Under the pieces are notes generated by a model, which ran no database searches, was not told where the DNA came from, and saw only the letters and a program-made list of their open reading frames with translations. Of a DNA stretch of 64,000 nt, positions 1-11,438 are shown piece after piece (positions within the stretch are counted from its first letter, which is position 1; each line of letters opens with the position of its first letter). The stretch is taken from positions 62,001-126,000 of the forward strand of contig QAOA01003708.1 of assembly GCA_003255065.1 (NCBI GenBank), written 5' to 3'. This DNA is from Cercis canadensis (taxonomy: Eukaryota; Streptophyta; Magnoliopsida; Fabales; Fabaceae). Both the position numbers and the translations under genes were made by a program.

Positions 1-569
1 TGTAATGTATATACAGGTTCAAACATATGAGATTCTGTTTCTTTATTTGATTATCTTAATTAGTAATAAGTAATGAAAATATAAATTAACCAGTAGTAAG
101 TAATGAAAATTTTATTGGTGAGATAAATGATGGATTTAAAATTTAACATGTGATACAGGATTTGTATGTAAATTGTGAGAAAGGTACTTGTGTCTGTTGG
201 ATGTTACAAATGATAAGCTTCAATTTCTGTTTGTTATATTAATTTGTTATTTGGTTGTTTATTGATAGAATCATAAGAGAAGATGTGTGCATTTGCCAAA
301 CCCTATATCTCATAATAGTCCTTTTACCTTATTTTAATTTGTGAAAGTATTTGTGTATTCCAATGACTATACACTACATATGTATTCATTAATAAAAGGC
401 CTATAACTGTCAAAGGAGCTCATGATGAAAATCTACAATTCATGACAAGGTTATTTATCTTTTCTAGGAAAACATTTTCCACAAACTCTAGGCAATCTAT
501 GTAGATGTAGTGTTCAACTTCTTGAAATTGACAAGGGGGTGATTCTGCAATTTTAGATTACTTGCATTT

Positions 570-720
570 AGGGTTTTTATTTTTTTGTTATATAGGAATA
601 TAATGCATTAAAGAAAGACGAAGAAGTATATAATAGGAATAGGACTCATTACATCTAATTTTCTAATTCTTATGATTAGAGGAAGTGTTATTAGACTTAT
701 AAGTTATTGACGCATATAAA
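570..720 (-). repeat. SINE-like short repeat, family shared with 12660-12793
   Basis: The segment begins with a T-rich run followed by 'gttatatag' and ends near 'ttattgacgcata'. A diverged copy with the same start, the same internal 'taattctta' block and a similar end lies at 12660-12793, where target-site duplications are visible. A poly-T at the left implies a minus-strand element. The tRNA-like head is decayed here, so the class is inferred from the better copy. Confidence 0.5.
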
Positions 721-769
721 GCTTTGAATATGTATAATTTTTTTCATTAAATCATATTAAGAAATATTT

Positions 770-870
770 ACCAANACAAATGGTACTAAGATTATCCTTA
801 AGATTTGTGGATTATGTGTTCGAATCCAAAATTATAGCAAAAAAATATCCAAAAAATATTTAAATAGCTA
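770..870 (+). repeat. Possible tRNA-derived SINE remnant
   Basis: A pol III B-box-like motif (gttcgaatcc, 818-827) follows a short head at 775-790 and precedes an A-rich tail. No target-site duplication was found. It is a weak call based mainly on the B-box. Confidence 0.3.
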
Positions 871-1383
871 GAAGAGGTGATCAAAACCTAGCTATTGAAT
901 ATGTAGGCAAGAGGCTCATAATAGATAGTTCACAATCACATGCACACAGACACCCATTAAGCAAACAAGAAATCATGGAAATCCCATGCAAAAGGATTAC
1001 AACTCCTAATTAACTTATATGAATAATGGTACTAAACAGATGTGATGCCTCATTTTCTTTTTCTCATCATGCTGTTTATTGCTGTTGTAATTTGTCCTTA
1101 CATATTATAGTCAAGTTAACCCAAAATATACTTGTGCTGGTTTCCACTAATGATTGATTGACAAAGTTGATTATGGTGAAGAATTAAAAACATTTCTCGT
1201 CCTTCTCCTAAATCCATGCAACCATAATTATGATTCAACTTTTACCTGTCCCATCTGCTGAATATAGCACTAGTACATTCTTTTAAAATTCCACAAATTC
1301 CATTGCAAATTTTTTTTTTTTAGGGGAATTCCATTGTAATTGTCATTATTTCCGCGTTATTTTGCTTAATTGCTTCCATACTT

Positions 1384-1799
1384 AGGCTTATTGACCGAAT
1401 ATAGCATTTTAGAAATAATTTTATATATTTATTATATTTTTTAACGTATTTATTTTAATGTTATACTTTTTTTAAAAAATTAAAAATAAAAAAATATAAC
1501 GGACATGTGAAGACCACCATATACACTAGTGGCTATATGGTATGTCCACGTCAGACACACCGGTAGTCTTACGATGTGTCCTTTCTTCAACTGTCTATAA
1601 GAATAAAAAAAAAATGTGATAAGAAGGGACACATAAATGGGCTATTGGGACACGCCACGTGGCCACTTGTAGTCCCCACATGTCTAAAAAGTTTTTTTTT
1701 TAATTTTTTTAAAATTATAATATTTAAGTAATTAAATTAAAAAATATAATAAATATATAATTTTGTTACTAAAATATAATATTCAAGTCAATGAACCTT
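1384..1799. mobile_element. Non-autonomous inverted-repeat element (MITE-like)
   Basis: The left end (aggcttattgaccgaatat) and the reverse complement of the right end (aaggttcattgacttgaata) are similar, each running on into an AT-rich 'attttag' stretch. A diverged relative with the same layout, including an internal block rich in 'cacgtgg' and 'acacgcca' motifs and a poly-A near the middle, occurs at 23399-23840. No coding capacity is present. I could not find a convincing target-site duplication, so the superfamily is undetermined. Confidence 0.5.
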
Positions 1800-3565
1800 C
1801 GACTTTGTACTAATATAAACTTTAAGTCAAATATCGTAGGAACCATAAAAATTTTCAACCATTTCATAGTTTGAAAATGACAAGACATGCTAAAGAAGGG
1901 CATAATCTCTTTTAATTTCTTCAGCTTTTATGTTTTCTTGTAGGAAGAGACTAGGGAATCAACATGAAGCCCCAAAAAGCCAAGAAAAAAAAAAAACATA
2001 AAATTTTTTTTTCTTTAAATAGAGTCTAAGAATTTCTTCATATATATATATTTCTTAACCATCTTTGACAACTTGAAGTTTCAAAATTTTGATTACTAAT
2101 GTTATTCTTTCTCTCTAGCGTCTTTCACTCAATTTTCCCTCTCTAACTTATCTCTGATAATTCTCTCTTTCTAGATTTTCTATCCATCATCTCTATCTTA
2201 TTTCTCTCTCTAGCTCCTCATTCTTATTATTCTTTCTTGATCCATCTCGCTATTTAAAAGAAAATAAAAACATGCATGTTCTTTATGCAACACTTTTTCA
2301 CCATTTTTTTTTTGGTCAACGCAGGAATATAAATAGATAGCTAACACTGTGGCAGCAATCACCAATAGCTAAATTATATTGGCAACAGCTAATTGCTGAA
2401 GTTACGAAAGAATACTCTCTGCATTTATGTAAATATTGCTTTTCTATATAGCTCTCTGATAGCAGTAAATATTGGCAACGGCTATTTTTTAGATTTATCT
2501 TGTAATTCTTAGAAATGTCCACCAATGTTATCTCTCATCTAGTTAGTAGTTTCTCATAGAATTTGGTTTATCTCTCTTGCACCTTTATTATTTACCCCAA
2601 TATCTTTAATCTATTTTTTTTTTTTTTTACTTTTGACTACAACTTTAGATTTAAACACGAAACTCATAAATTTTGAGAACAACATCAATATTACAGGACA
2701 ACAAGCTATTAGTAAAATGCTACTTCTTCCTTCTTTGTTGTTCTTCTATCCTTTTATATTTACAATTTTGCCCTCAATAAGACTAAATATTGTATTTATG
2801 GCATCAACATCACTTGAAAAGGCACTTTATCTTCAAATCAAAATGGAATATTAAATCAATGACCAACAAATCTCCTCTCGTCAAGAGTTTTATTTTCACC
2901 GTGTACTTTTTTCTCTTTTTTTTTTTTCAGCGCATTGCATGCACTCATTTGTAACTAAAAAATAATAATAAAGGCTGGCACGCTCTTAAAAGATTCAAAT
3001 ATGTAAGACTTTTGTGTAATGCCGTTACTATATTTTAATGGAGTACTTAATTAGGGTAACATTACATAAAGAATTTTCTTGAGCTTTCTTTATGAGAATA
3101 TCATCATCTTGCCGTTTAATACCTCGGCACTGATCACGTTGTATCTGCTGATACCGAGAAAAAACTAGACTTTCAAATTCAAAAGCTATATTATATATAA
3201 AGGAAAACTATTATTTGAGAAATAAATTAACTAATGAATCACTATTCTATGAGGTGTTTGGTAATTGTTATGCTGAAAGTTTCTCCTCAAAAACTGAATT
3301 ATGATGTTTGGTTAGCTGGTATTGCAATTCCTTTTTTTCTTTTTTAACTTTTGACTACAATTTTAGATTCAAACACATAATTCACAAGATTTAACTTAAT
3401 TCTTTCAATAAAACTCTATACTTCTATATTGCAACCCATAATTGAAGATTGCATTCATCAACCAAATTTGGTCAATACTTTAAAATTTGTGCACTACTTT
3501 TTGGAAATATTCTACAAAATAATTGAAAGCATATTTTTTATGATACAGCAATAGTAGTTGGTAAT

Positions 3566-3691
3566 TTTTTTTTTGTCAATAGATAAATAATGACTACAAT
3601 TATAATCAAGATGATTTAAATTGGGAAAGGGAACGAGAAAATAAGCCTTATGACTTGGAGTACGCTCTACTGAGCTAGAGCTCTTCCTTGA
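3566..3691 (-). mobile_element. tRNA-derived SINE with target-site duplications
   Basis: A 126-bp insertion is flanked by nearly perfect 17-bp direct repeats: caatagtagttggtaat at 3549-3565 and caatagcagttggtaat at 3692-3708. Read on the minus strand it starts with a tRNA-like A box (tagctcagtagagcgta), has a decayed B box (cgttccc) and ends in poly-A, seen as poly-T on the plus strand. These are the hallmarks of a LINE-mobilised SINE. Confidence 0.75.
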
Positions 3692-4115
3692 CAATAGCAG
3701 TTGGTAATAAATTCAAAAACCTCACGATATTATCCAATATTGTAAAATACATAATAGCCGGGTGAAGTTGCTCATAAGATTTTGAATTTCACTATATATT
3801 TCTTTATATGCATTTAAATATTCAATATTTTTATTCAAAATAAAGAATTACATATTCAAGATTGTTTTAGTATTTCATAGTCTTTTTTTTTTTTTACAAT
3901 ATCATATGGGATTCCTAATATTGCTTGCATACGCAAGTTAAAATGTTGACATATCAAAGCAAACATATAAGATACTTAGATTCACTTTAGCATTGTTGAT
4001 AAAGAAAACAAAAGAAAATAGCCAATAATGGCACTTATTCTTTTATGAGCTCTTTGTTAAGTTGAACATAGAGGATGCGTAAGAAATTAGAATAATAATA
4101 TTTAAACAATGCTAA

Positions 4116-5121
4116 GTTTAAATGTACTGTAAGTTTTTATAATTTGAATGAATTTTGAATAAGGTTCCTATAATTTTTTTTTTCTCTTAGGGTTCTTATA
4201 ATTTGAAATTTTTTTAATTGAGTTTTTACCATCATGCCTACTTATAACTTTGTTAATTTAGTGTTGACATGATAAACGGTTTGTTTATGTGACAATAAAA
4301 AAAAANAAAAAAAAAAAAAAGTTGACGTAATACGCACAAAAATTATCACCTCATCATCTTTCCACTTATTCGCTTCCTACTCTCTACCTTCTTGTACTAT
4401 GATTTCCCCAACTTCATCTTTTTCAACAACATCTTTGCACAGCCTTGTTTTCTCAGCCTCGCTCTTCTCAACTGGTGCTGACAATGAGGACGAGCCAAGT
4501 CTCTCAAAGGAGATGTTGGCAAAAGAAGGAGAACTCTCTCCTTATTGTAACAAGTCCTCTGCTCTTGCTGCCATTGACTCTATTGTCTCACTGAGCAATG
4601 ATGTCTTTGTTCCTTCCCATGGTGGGAATATGGGTCGAGCCATGCAGTTAACCATTTCAGACTCGTCAATCAAACAATTTCCATGTTTCCTATTTTGTAT
4701 TGTTTGGTAAATTCTGTTTTTCCTTCACAGGGTCACCGTGCCTATGTGGGACATAGGAAATACATAAAGCCAAACAAAAGAGCAATGCTTCCTTTCTTTG
4801 AAGACACCACAATTTCTAATGAAATGTTTGGGAAAATCATCAAGAAATCAGATAGAGAGAGAAGCAAAGAAGAAGGTAGAAAGAGAAGGAAGGGAAGAAG
4901 ATGAAAGATGATGAGTCGGCAATTTTTGTGTCACGTCAACTTCTTTTATTACCACCTAGATAAACTGTTTGTCATGTCAATACTAAATTGACCGAGTTAT
5001 AATCAGAGATGATGACATAGACTCAATTAAAAAAAATTTAAATTATAAGGACAAAAACAAAATTATAAAGATTTGATTCAAAATTTGTTCAAATTATAAG
5101 GACCTGCAATACATTTAAACC
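4116..5121 (+). mobile_element. Pack-MULE-like transposon with a captured gene fragment
   Basis: Two long, imperfect terminal inverted repeats enclose about 530 bp of unique sequence. The left repeat spans about 4116-4365 and the right one about 4890-5121. Reversing the right arm reproduces the order of the left arm: gtttaaatgta at the tip, 'ttataatttgaa' blocks, 'ttaattgagt', 'tgacatgataaac', 'gttgacgt', then 'cacaaaaatt' and 'catcatcttt'. A 10-bp direct repeat, acaatgctaa, flanks the element at 4106-4115 and 5122-5131; 9-10 bp duplications and long TIRs are typical of Mutator-like elements. There is no transposase. The interior carries exons of an O-fucosyltransferase gene, which makes this a Pack-MULE. 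A third related arm lies at 56133-56390. A single N is present in a poly-A run at 4305. Confidence 0.82.
4489..4853 (+). pseudogene. Captured fragment of a plant O-fucosyltransferase gene
   Basis: Two segments separated by an intron-like gap encode the C-terminal block of plant O-fucosyltransferases (GT65/GT68-like). The first segment (to 4647) reads KEMLAKEGELSPY then SALAAIDSIVS and ends at FVPSHGGNMGRAMQ. The second (from 4731) reads GHRAYVGHRKYIKPNKRAML then PFFEDT. The acceptor at 4729-4730 is a normal polypyrimidine plus cacag. The donor is damaged: after CAG the sequence is TTAACC rather than the expected GTTAACC, so a G appears to have been lost. Unspliced reading soon hits a stop (4708-4710). 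The N-terminal transmembrane and catalytic portions of the parent gene are missing. The fragment lies entirely inside the TIRs of the surrounding MULE-like element. It is not expected to make an active enzyme. Confidence 0.75.
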
Positions 5122-5131
5122 ACAATGCTAA

Positions 5132-6900
5132 ATATATTTAGTTGGGAATCATTAAGAAATTTCAAGTACATATTGTAGTTTATAGTATTTGAGAAAAAAA
5201 TCTTAAGGACATGATGTACTTAAGTACTTTATAATTTCAAGTGCCCGATTTTGAGATGAGAGAGTGAGGATTGAGGGAAAAATTAGAAGAAATAGATTAA
5301 GGATAGAAGAGATTGGGTTTGCTCTCATATTTCTTGATGTGGTAATGGTGAGGCAGTTGGTGCAACTGCAAATTGTGAATGGAGATGAGAACACGAGCTG
5401 GTGATGTATGTGAATGAGAGTGAGAATGGGACCCGCAAATGAAAACTTAGAGCTTCACTAAGGGCATTTTGGGAATTTTATATTTTAAACTGTCATTTGA
5501 CCAATGACAAACGCCTTAGTAAATGGTTCGATAGTTTATGTGTCACTAGTTTGAAAACTTCAAAAGAGACAAATGTAGATTTTTAAAATAAATGAGGGAT
5601 AAATATAAAATCAACAAACTTCAAGTAGGTATTTTTAGGTACGACCTTAAATTTAAAGGTAAAGTCCAAAAATTTTAAAAATAATTTTAATATCACTAAA
5701 TTACAAATTATTTTCCTTTATTATATCAATCGAAGCAAGCATATTCTTGTAAATCCTAGGCGGGCTCTATTAATTTACACAAACCTACTGTCCACTAATT
5801 GTGGAGAATCCTCTTTGAAAACAAAATTAAGAAATCATGAGTATTGTTTAAAAAAACAAACCATGCGATAGAAAATGGGGATTTGTCGGCTGGTCGAGTT
5901 TCAAAAAGGTGGGAATCAAATTCCACGGGTTACCAAAACGGAAAAAACGAAGGAAAAGCAGAACGGATCAAAAAGTTGGCAATGTCAAAAGTCATATAAG
6001 GAGGAGTTCCTATCCAGTTATCCACTACGATTCATTCCCCACCAAAAAGGATATCAAACAAAGTCATCGTGTTTTCATCACTCATCACTGCCCTCTTAAC
6101 TCCACTTTCTAGTTTCTACTACAACCACGCATCACATTCACACTCACACTCACATGGCTATTTGAGTATTTCTTCCTTTTTAATTAATTAATTAATTTCA
6201 CTTTCCTATATTAAAAGGAAAAATGAATTATGCTAGACTCCCACATCCATCCAACACTTATATTATACAAATGTAATTTATTTAGTCTTGTAAAAAAAAT
6301 CTTTTATTTAAAGCATAGTATTAAATAGATTGAGAAAAAATTATAGTTTAATGAAATATGCTGCTAGTAATAATATTAATTTTCTTATTTCTTTTTTTAG
6401 TTTGAATTTTTTTGATTACAATTGCTAATTATTTATAAATAAAAAATAATAATATTAGATAGATTTTATTTAATTATAATAGTTTGAGTTATTTTATAAA
6501 ATTAACAAGAATAATTTTAATTAAAAAAAGTTATGCTCGTTAAAGAACATGAAACTACCATTCTCACTTGTTAAAATGGGAATCATATTCTCACTTTTGG
6601 AAAATAAAGTTTGAATGGAATAATTATTTCATGCTATTGTCATTATACCAAATAATATGCTCTTTTTTTTTTTTTTTTTTGAAGTCCATAAAATGGCACG
6701 TGCTTTACCTTTTGATCTACTTTTGTCTTCGTCTTTTTGCCATTCTCCGGCAATTTCCCATTTACAAAATCCAAAAAAACCTCCATTTGTAACGTGCTTG
6801 TGACCTTCCCCAGAACACTCACTGCCTTCGCACTTACCCGTTCTAAAACGTTGACCAACTCTAACCCAATTAAAACCTACCACGTGCTAGAGAAAATCTC
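5132..6900. other. Intergenic region upstream of the AIR12-like gene
   Basis: No gene was recognised. The sequence is AT-rich with homopolymer runs. The overlapping short open frames at 5875-6112 have no family resemblance and no splice context that I can support. Confidence 0.6.
6697..6886 (+). promoter_or_regulatory. Upstream G-box elements of the AIR12-like gene
   Basis: Palindromic CACGTG G-boxes occur at 6697-6702 and 6881-6886. Between them, at 6851, is a TTGAC W-box core, and a further ACGTGGC occurs at 6908. G-boxes bind bZIP and bHLH factors (ABA, light, stress) and W-boxes bind WRKY factors. The link to this gene is inferred from position only. Confidence 0.4.
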
Positions 6901-6903
6901 TCC

Positions 6904-7346
6904 TCTTACGTGGCAGTTTCTTATTCCCTTCCTCACCTCACCACACCCTGCATACACCAACACCTTATCCCCTGCTCCCGTGTCTTCCACGCTCCCCTTC
7001 TACTATATATCCCCTCTCCCTCTGTAAGAGAAATCACTGCTTCTGTGCTTCTATTTCAAAATTCCCTGCTGTTTTTTTTTTCCATCAATGGCTTCCACGC
7101 CCTTTTTTTTCTTGATCTTAGGGATNCTTACGTGGCAGTTTCTTATTCCCTTCCTCACCTCACCACACCCTGTATACACCAACACCTTATCCCCTGCTCC
7201 CGTGTCTTCCACGCTCCCCTTCTACTATATATGCCCTCTCCCTCTGTAAGAGAAATCACTGCTTCTGTGCTTCTATTTCAAAATTCCCTGCTGTTTTTTT
7301 TCTCCATCAATGGCTTCCACGCCCTTTTTTTTCTTGATCTTAGGGA
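6904..7346 (+). repeat. Near-identical 220-bp direct duplication split by one N (probable assembly seam)
   Basis: Bases 6904-7125 and 7127-7346 are almost identical, differing at about three positions, and are separated only by the N at 7126. Each copy contains the core promoter, the 5' UTR, the ATG and the first codons of the AIR12-like gene. The first copy (ATG at 7088) stops after about 13 codons; the second (ATG at 7310) continues into the full gene. The same N-between-copies pattern at 32734 and 36642 points to unmerged contig ends, possibly two haplotypes, rather than a real tandem repeat. Confidence 0.8.
7223..7232 (+). promoter_or_regulatory. TATA box of the AIR12-like gene
   Basis: An 'actatatat' motif lies about 80 bp before the ATG at 7310 in a pyrimidine-rich leader. 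The same motif occurs at about 7001-7010 in the duplicated copy. It is a plausible core promoter; the transcription start is inferred. Confidence 0.5.
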
Positions 7347-8002
7347 TCTCGTTCTGGATTTTGCTAATCTCCCCCGCGCATTCCCAAACTTGCACATCAC
7401 AGAATTTCACCGGCAACCATCTCTTCCCGAACTGCTCCGTTCTCCCGACACTCAACGCGGTCCTTCACTACAACTACAGTGCCTCCAACTCCACCCTCTC
7501 GATCGCGTTCACCGCCACGCCGAGCAAGGCCAACGGCTGGGTCGCGTGGGCCATCAACCCCAACGGCTCCGGCATGATCGGCGCCCAGGCTCTGATCGCC
7601 TACAAGCTAAATAACAGTTTGACTGTGAAACCCTACAATCTCGAGTCCTACAGTTCCGTCAAGCAAGAAAAACTCTCGTTCGACGTGTGGGACCTGAGCA
7701 CCGAGGAGAACAACGGAACGATAACAATCTTCGCGACGGTGAAGCTGCCGGAGAAGAAGGAGAATGTGAGCCAGGTGTGGCAGGTAGGGCCGTCGGTGAC
7801 CAACGGGCATCCAGATAAACACGATTTTTCGCCGGCGAATCTCGCCTCCAAAAGCTTTCTGGCGTTGGGGGCTGCCTCATCAAACACTAGTGGTTCTGGT
7901 AACACTACTAACAATGACAGTGGGGCTTCTTCGGTAATTAGTGGAAGATTCGGGGTGGGATTATACACGGGTCTGGTTTTACTCTTATCCGGCTTCTTTT
8001 AG
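7310..8002 (+). CDS. AIR12: AIR12-like DOMON b-type cytochrome, GPI-anchored
   Basis: The single-exon gene encodes 230 residues. Known AIR12 proteins are extracellular, GPI-anchored mono-haem cytochromes b that are reduced by ascorbate or superoxide and take part in plasma-membrane/apoplast redox. A signal peptide occupies about residues 1-26 (hydrophobic core ILGISFWILLI, cleavage near AHSQ). The DOMON domain follows (about 28-180), starting TCTSQNF and containing GWVAWAINPNGSGM. The family's axial haem ligands are a Met and a His; Met89 (SGMIGAQ) and His171 (PDKHDF) fit them. Conserved Cys28 and Cys42 can form a disulfide. A Ser/Thr/Asn/Gly linker (about 188-212) and a hydrophobic tail (213-230) ending FF resemble a GPI-attachment signal. 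The coding part is much more GC-rich than its flanks. A b561-containing paralogue lies 6.6 kb downstream. The start at 7310 gives the signal peptide; the ATG at 7088 belongs to the duplicated seam. Confidence 0.9.
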   Translation: MASTPFFFLILGISFWILLISPAHSQTCTSQNFTGNHLFPNCSVLPTLNAVLHYNYSASNSTLSIAFTATPSKANGWVAWAINPNGSGMIGAQALIAYKLNNSLTVKPYNLESYSSVKQEKLSFDVWDLSTEENNGTITIFATVKLPEKKENVSQVWQVGPSVTNGHPDKHDFSPANLASKSFLALGAASSNTSGSGNTTNNDSGASSVISGRFGVGLYTGLVLLLSGFF

Positions 8003-10062
8003 TTTATGAATTTTTTTTCCCACTTTATTTACGAATAATATTCTTGTTTTGTGCTTTTTAATTTCACGGTGAATTTTTGTACTAGATGAGTTGTTTCCAT
8101 TAGAAATTCAGTGTTTACTGTTTAGACCATACAACTTAATATTACTTCTTTTTTTGAGATAGCAGTTAATGTGTATTGTTATTTTTTTTAATAGTGATGA
8201 AGCATGATTTAGTAAGAGTTAATATATAACACGAAAATTTTTTAAATACTTTGTTATATGTCATATTATATAAGAATAGTCAATGCATAAATAATATGTG
8301 TATAAATTAATTATTTTTAAATTTATTTAAAAAATAAAATAAATTAATTTTATATTAAATAAAATATAAAAATTATATTTACTTATTACATCAGTATAAT
8401 ATGATATGAATATACAGTATTATAGAATTCTCGATATAATATATATGTTGCGAGGTTAACATTTTCTTTGGATGAGTGATGTATTCATACGTTGGGATTA
8501 ACTATTAGTTATGTTAGGCCCGCCTCAATGGTATCAGACAATAAAAAAGAAGACAAATAATGTATAGGAAATTTCATTAATCTGTGTACAACTTAGTTTT
8601 ACGTGCATCGCCCTCAATTATTGTTCCCACTTGTTCTTGTCGAACATTAATACGTCCAAGTGGGACTGTCTCGTGGTTGTGTTTTGTTTTTTTTTATGTG
8701 ATGTGTTGAGCTTTTTAGGTACACGAGTGATGGGCAATAAGGTATCTTTAGGATTTATTTACCCTCTTTTTTTCTGGACATTTCTAGGATACTTCTTTGT
8801 GAACCCATCACTTTTTGAAGAGATCCAATTTCAAAATCTTTGTGGGAATATAATATGAAAGTCGTTGTGATTCGAAGAGGAGTTCAATGGATGGGTGGGT
8901 GAGACTTTAATGTGTGAGAGAGTAGTTCACTGAGCCCAACGACTCAAAATAGAAAAGTCTTCAACACACAAGTCTTGTTACTTTCTTGACATAGCACTTG
9001 CAATAAGAGATCAAGTATAGCATTAAAGTCTCTTTTAGAGCCTTTAGATTGGATTTAATATTAACTTTTTAAAAAAGACGTTTGCTTTTTTGGGCATGCA
9101 ACTACCAACATCAACTAGAGACTATTTTTTTGGGTGGATAGATAGTTATCATCATTATATTAAATTAATAGAGTCTTTTTTTTTTTTTATAAGTATAATT
9201 ATTTAAAGTTAGTGTACTCGTTCTTAGCCTTTTCTTGCATTTTCTATTTCTCTTTTATTTTTTCACAATTTTTCTCTCCTTTCTGTTTTACATGTCCCTA
9301 CGTTTCTCTTTTATCTCTTCGCATGTCTTCTTTCTTTTATGCTTTACATTTCCGTACATAGTACGAGTTTGCAATTAGTTAAAGATTAAATTATAACTAT
9401 AAAATATAATTCCACAAATCAAAATACAAGTCAACAACACACTTTTAAAATAATGACACAAATAAAAATTGCTACACAGGAAGAAACTACAACCTATGAA
9501 ACTTGAGTCTAGTTTGTTTATGAGGTTAACTTTCTTTAATCAATTAGGTTATGTCCTTTGTGCGCCCTTGGTGGCGAAAAAATAGCTCCTATGCAACGTA
9601 TGGGAATAGGAATATAAGAAATTGAATTTAAATTCATTGAAAGTCAACCATTTTGTAATTTGGTCTTCACTCAAGTTCATATGCAGAAGATTAAGGTGCA
9701 TGTAAATAATTGTTTATAAGAAAATTTGAGTTTTGATTTTTTTTTTAATCTATGAATAGTTACCAGTTACATTCTATTCTTTAAATATAAGATGCCTTTT
9801 GGAGAAGTGAGATGGGGTTAAATATAAGGTATTGGATTGAATTCATTGGCTATTTCACCATAATTGCACGAATAAATTTATGAATTTGCGTGTCGTACAC
9901 TAATCAGCCCAATTATGGGGACAAGACAATAACTGCACGAATACATATCTACTTTGCACTTGGAAATGCAGATTCGTTTAGAAAATTAGTTATCTCTTAG
10001 CATCAATCTGAGTTGTTCCTACTTTATCTATGAAGTAAAAATTAAAAAAAAAAATTAGAATA

Positions 10063-10312
10063 AACTTATATTTGTATCTTTAAAAGATTTAAAATTTAAT
10101 AAAAAAATTTTTAAAAAAATATTAACTAGAAAATAGTATTTTAAAGAACTGATATGCATAACAAAATAGTTTAATATTTGTTAAATTTTGAATCTTTGAA
10201 AGACTATTTTGTTACGCATATCAGTTCTTTCGAAGATTATTTTATAGTTAATATTCTTTCAATGACTATTTTGTAAAATCTTGAGTCTTTTAAAGACGCA
10301 AATGTAAGTTTA
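10063..10312. mobile_element. Fold-back MITE of about 250 bp
   Basis: The two halves are reverse complements over most of their length. The tips are taaacttatatttgtatctt on the left and the complement of aaagacgcaaatgtaagttta on the right; near the centre gaactgatatgcataacaaa faces tttgttacgcatatcagttc. There is no coding capacity. The target-site duplication is unclear, so the superfamily is left open. Confidence 0.65.
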
Positions 10313-11438
10313 CTCAAAAAATTATTAATAGTTTAGGACATAATGAATTTTTAATTTTTATATTATCGTAAAGATCTTGAAAAATTGAATCATTCAATAT
10401 GTACCATAACATAAAATGTGCCATAAAATAATTTATTTTTACCTTGTTAAATTCAATTAACAATTTAGATATGTGACTCATATTCAAAACTTAGTTTTTT
10501 GATATCTTTACTATGGTATTAAAATTTAAAGTTTTTTCTGCCCCAAGTTCCCAATAAAAGATTTTTTTTTTCATTTTTAATCTACCTATATAGGTGAGGT
10601 AAGATAAAACTCCCTTGAACTAAAAGATAAAAAGGTTGGTCAGTTCATGAATAACTCTCTAAGAATCTTTNAAAAAAAAAAAAAAAAAAAAAACTCTATT
10701 TTACCATTGGACTTATGAATTTATGTTAATATTAAACATAATGTTTTCTTTCTTTTTGTGTGTGAATATCTCCATGATAATATTTGTCTTCAAAAAAATA
10801 AAAATTAATAACGTATTCATATAAGACATATGTCTTTGTTCAGTAATTAAGTTTAAACTTATTTTTCATAGATATAAGAATTTAATTTAAGTATCAATAT
10901 ATATATATACTTTTCTATTTTTAAAACACAAAAAATATTAAAATATTTATTTATTATATTTTTAAAATAATTTTCAGAAAGCAACAATTATTCTAAACTA
11001 GTCATTGTCTATTTTTATTGATTGTCATTCATCCTATTTTCATTGTCATTCAATAGCATCCAATTTGATATCTTTATTTTTTATTTTTTATTTTTTATTC
11101 CTATCTAATTATCTATTTTCGTTTTCTTTATTGGTGAACTGCTGTCTAACAATAGCATCCACTTCAAAGTAGAATCTATTCGGTTTTTCACTTACAACCG
11201 AATCATTGACCATTGACCAAAGTATCCAATTGCATGCCCTTCTCAGTTCTCACTCACATACTTTCAATTTTCTTTATGTCATACACTGCTCATGACTTGC
11301 CACTTTTTTTCTTTTTTTTTTNATAATCGGATAAAATTGTTGAAGTATCAATTTGCATGTAAGATTTTCATTACTGAATTCTAATAAATGCATAAGGACT
11401 CAATCAATGTCCCATCAATAATAATTTAAGTGATCATG

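Larger units (their letters stand above)
1..4105. other. Gene-free, repeat-bearing intergenic region
   Basis: No credible gene is visible here. The short open frames are AT-rich, lack codon bias and match no family I recognise. The stretch holds two SINE-like repeats, one SINE with target-site duplications, one inverted-repeat element and many poly-A/poly-T runs; these are listed separately. A single N lies at 774. Confidence 0.75.

Noticed and set aside
6910..7614. 234-codon plus-strand open frame upstream of and overlapping the AIR12-like gene
   Set aside because: It contains the same roughly 70 residues twice because of the N-flanked duplication and is out of frame with the DOMON coding sequence.
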